Of a stretch of DNA of 5,847 nt, positions 5,098-5,847 are shown in pieces. The stretch lies in the NCBI GenBank assembly GCA_009787745.1, contig WQST01000161.1, forward strand, positions 1 to 5,847. The letters run 5' to 3'. Below the pieces are notes generated by a model. It was given only the letters and a program-made list of their open reading frames with translations. It did no database searches and had not been told where the DNA came from. The stretch's first letter is position 1, and every line of letters starts with the position of its first letter. This DNA comes from Lachnospiraceae bacterium (GTDB taxonomy: Bacteria > Bacillota > Clostridia > Lachnospirales > Lachnospiraceae). Both the position numbers and the translations under genes were made by a program.

Positions 5098-5847
5098 CGA
5101 AAGGGAAATAAAGCGAATTGAGCCTACAGTTAAGGCGATTGAAGACCTAAGATCCACGATGATGGAACTGAAAGACTCAGAAATGGCTGAGAAAACCTTA
5201 GAATATAAAAAAAGATATGCTGACGGCGAATCACTTGACGATCTATTAATTGAAGCCTTCGCCCTTGTCAGGGAAGCGACACGCCGGATTTTAAAGACCG
5301 AACATTACCGCGTCCAGTTAATTGGCGGTATCATAATGCATCAGGGGCGTATCGCCGAGCTTAAGACAGGTGAGGGGAAAACCCAGACATGCCTTTTGGC
5401 GTCGTATCTGAATGCCCTTTCAGGACGCGGCGTCTATGTTGTTACGGTCAATGATTATCTGGCGAAACGTGACGCGGAGTGGATGGGTCAGGTTCACGAG
5501 TTCTTAGGGTTAAAGGTCGGTGTCGTCCTAAATGACATGGCTCCTGAAGAGCGCCAGGTTGCCTACCGTTGTGACATAACGTATGTCACGAACAATGAAC
5601 TTGGTTTCGATTACCTGCGCGACAATATGGTTATCTATAAAGAACAGTTAGTCCTTCGCGAGTTAAGCTATGCAATTATCGACGAATGTGACTCCGTTTT
5701 GATTGACGAAGCAAGAACACCGCTCATTATCTCAGGTCAAAGCGGTAAATCAACGAAACTATACGAAACATGCGACCTTCTCGCCCGTCAGATGAAACGC
5801 GGTAACGACATGGCGGACGTCTCCAAGATGGACATGATCATGGGTGT
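5063..5847 (+). CDS. secA: Protein translocase subunit SecA, 3'-truncated by window edge
   Basis: SecA is the ATPase motor that drives unfolded preproteins through the SecYEG channel. The 261 visible codons run off the right edge without a stop; full-length proteins have roughly 800-900 residues. ATG 5063 is chosen because GGAG (5052-5055) is seven bases upstream and the protein then opens with MKVFQKVFGTHSERE, the usual N-terminus. The overlapping ATG 5059 is in another frame. Visible elements of nucleotide-binding domain 1 are Gln85 in VQLIGG, the Walker A KTGEGKT (101-107), VTVNDYLAKRD (127-137), TNNELGFDYLRDN (176-188) and the Walker B region IIDECDSVLIDEARTPL (205-221). The start of the preprotein-crosslinking domain follows, with ISGQSGKS. 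The DEAD-box variant is DECD where DEVD is usual. It reads as housekeeping SecA, although SecA2 cannot be excluded without the C-terminus. C-ending codons are favoured, unlike in the genes upstream. Confidence 0.97.
   Translation, partial: MKVFQKVFGTHSEREIKRIEPTVKAIEDLRSTMMELKDSEMAEKTLEYKKRYADGESLDDLLIEAFALVREATRRILKTEHYRVQLIGGIIMHQGRIAELKTGEGKTQTCLLASYLNALSGRGVYVVTVNDYLAKRDAEWMGQVHEFLGLKVGVVLNDMAPEERQVAYRCDITYVTNNELGFDYLRDNMVIYKEQLVLRELSYAIIDECDSVLIDEARTPLIISGQSGKSTKLYETCDLLARQMKRGNDMADVSKMDMIMG

Noticed and set aside
1..5847. CRISPR arrays, tRNA/rRNA genes, insertion sequences, attachment sites
   Set aside because: I looked on both strands and saw no regularly spaced repeats, tRNA-like cloverleaf, transposase motifs or long terminal inverted repeats.

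Overview
This AT-rich window looks like chromosomal DNA of a Bacillota, most likely a Clostridia/Lachnospiraceae-type bacterium. The evidence is the strong AGGAG-type ribosome sites, a textbook sigma-A promoter, and a SecA N-terminus whose sequence style (TNNELGFDYLRDN, SGQSGKSTKLYE) I associate with that group. The taxon is inferred from recognition only; no search was run. All genes lie on the + strand.

Layout. (1) 1-1224 is the 3' part of a family 2, GlfT2-like glycosyltransferase gene cut by the left edge. (2) 1221-2318 overlaps it by ATGA and encodes a two-domain protein: an N-terminal Rossmann-like module plus a C-terminal DUF4422 putative glycosyltransferase domain. (3) An intergenic gap holds a near-consensus promoter (2337-2365). 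(4) This promoter drives a tight three-gene unit: a ribulose-phosphate 3-epimerase-like enzyme (2418-3089), an IspD/TarI-type cytidylyltransferase (3116-3838) and a GatD-like zinc-dependent polyol-phosphate dehydrogenase (3835-4893). (5) A 169-bp gap carries a hairpin with a UNCG tetraloop, a strong ribosome site with a short ORF, and possibly a promoter. (6) The N-terminal 261 codons of secA (5063 to the right edge) follow.

How the genes fit together. The left part looks like the end of a surface-polysaccharide (capsule, exopolysaccharide or teichoic-acid-like) locus. The three-gene unit reads as a complete CDP-alditol pathway: the epimerase sets the ketopentose phosphate, the dehydrogenase reduces it to a polyol phosphate, and the cytidylyltransferase activates it with CTP. 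The likely product is CDP-ribitol, CDP-arabinitol or CDP-xylitol; the sequence does not say which. The enzyme set differs from the classic TarI/TarJ pair because an epimerase is built in and the reductase resembles GatD rather than TarJ. secA is housekeeping and unrelated in function. Its codon use (15 GAC to 3 GAT for Asp) contrasts with that of the cytidylyltransferase gene (3 GAC to 11 GAT), so a boundary between accessory and core DNA probably falls in the gap before secA.
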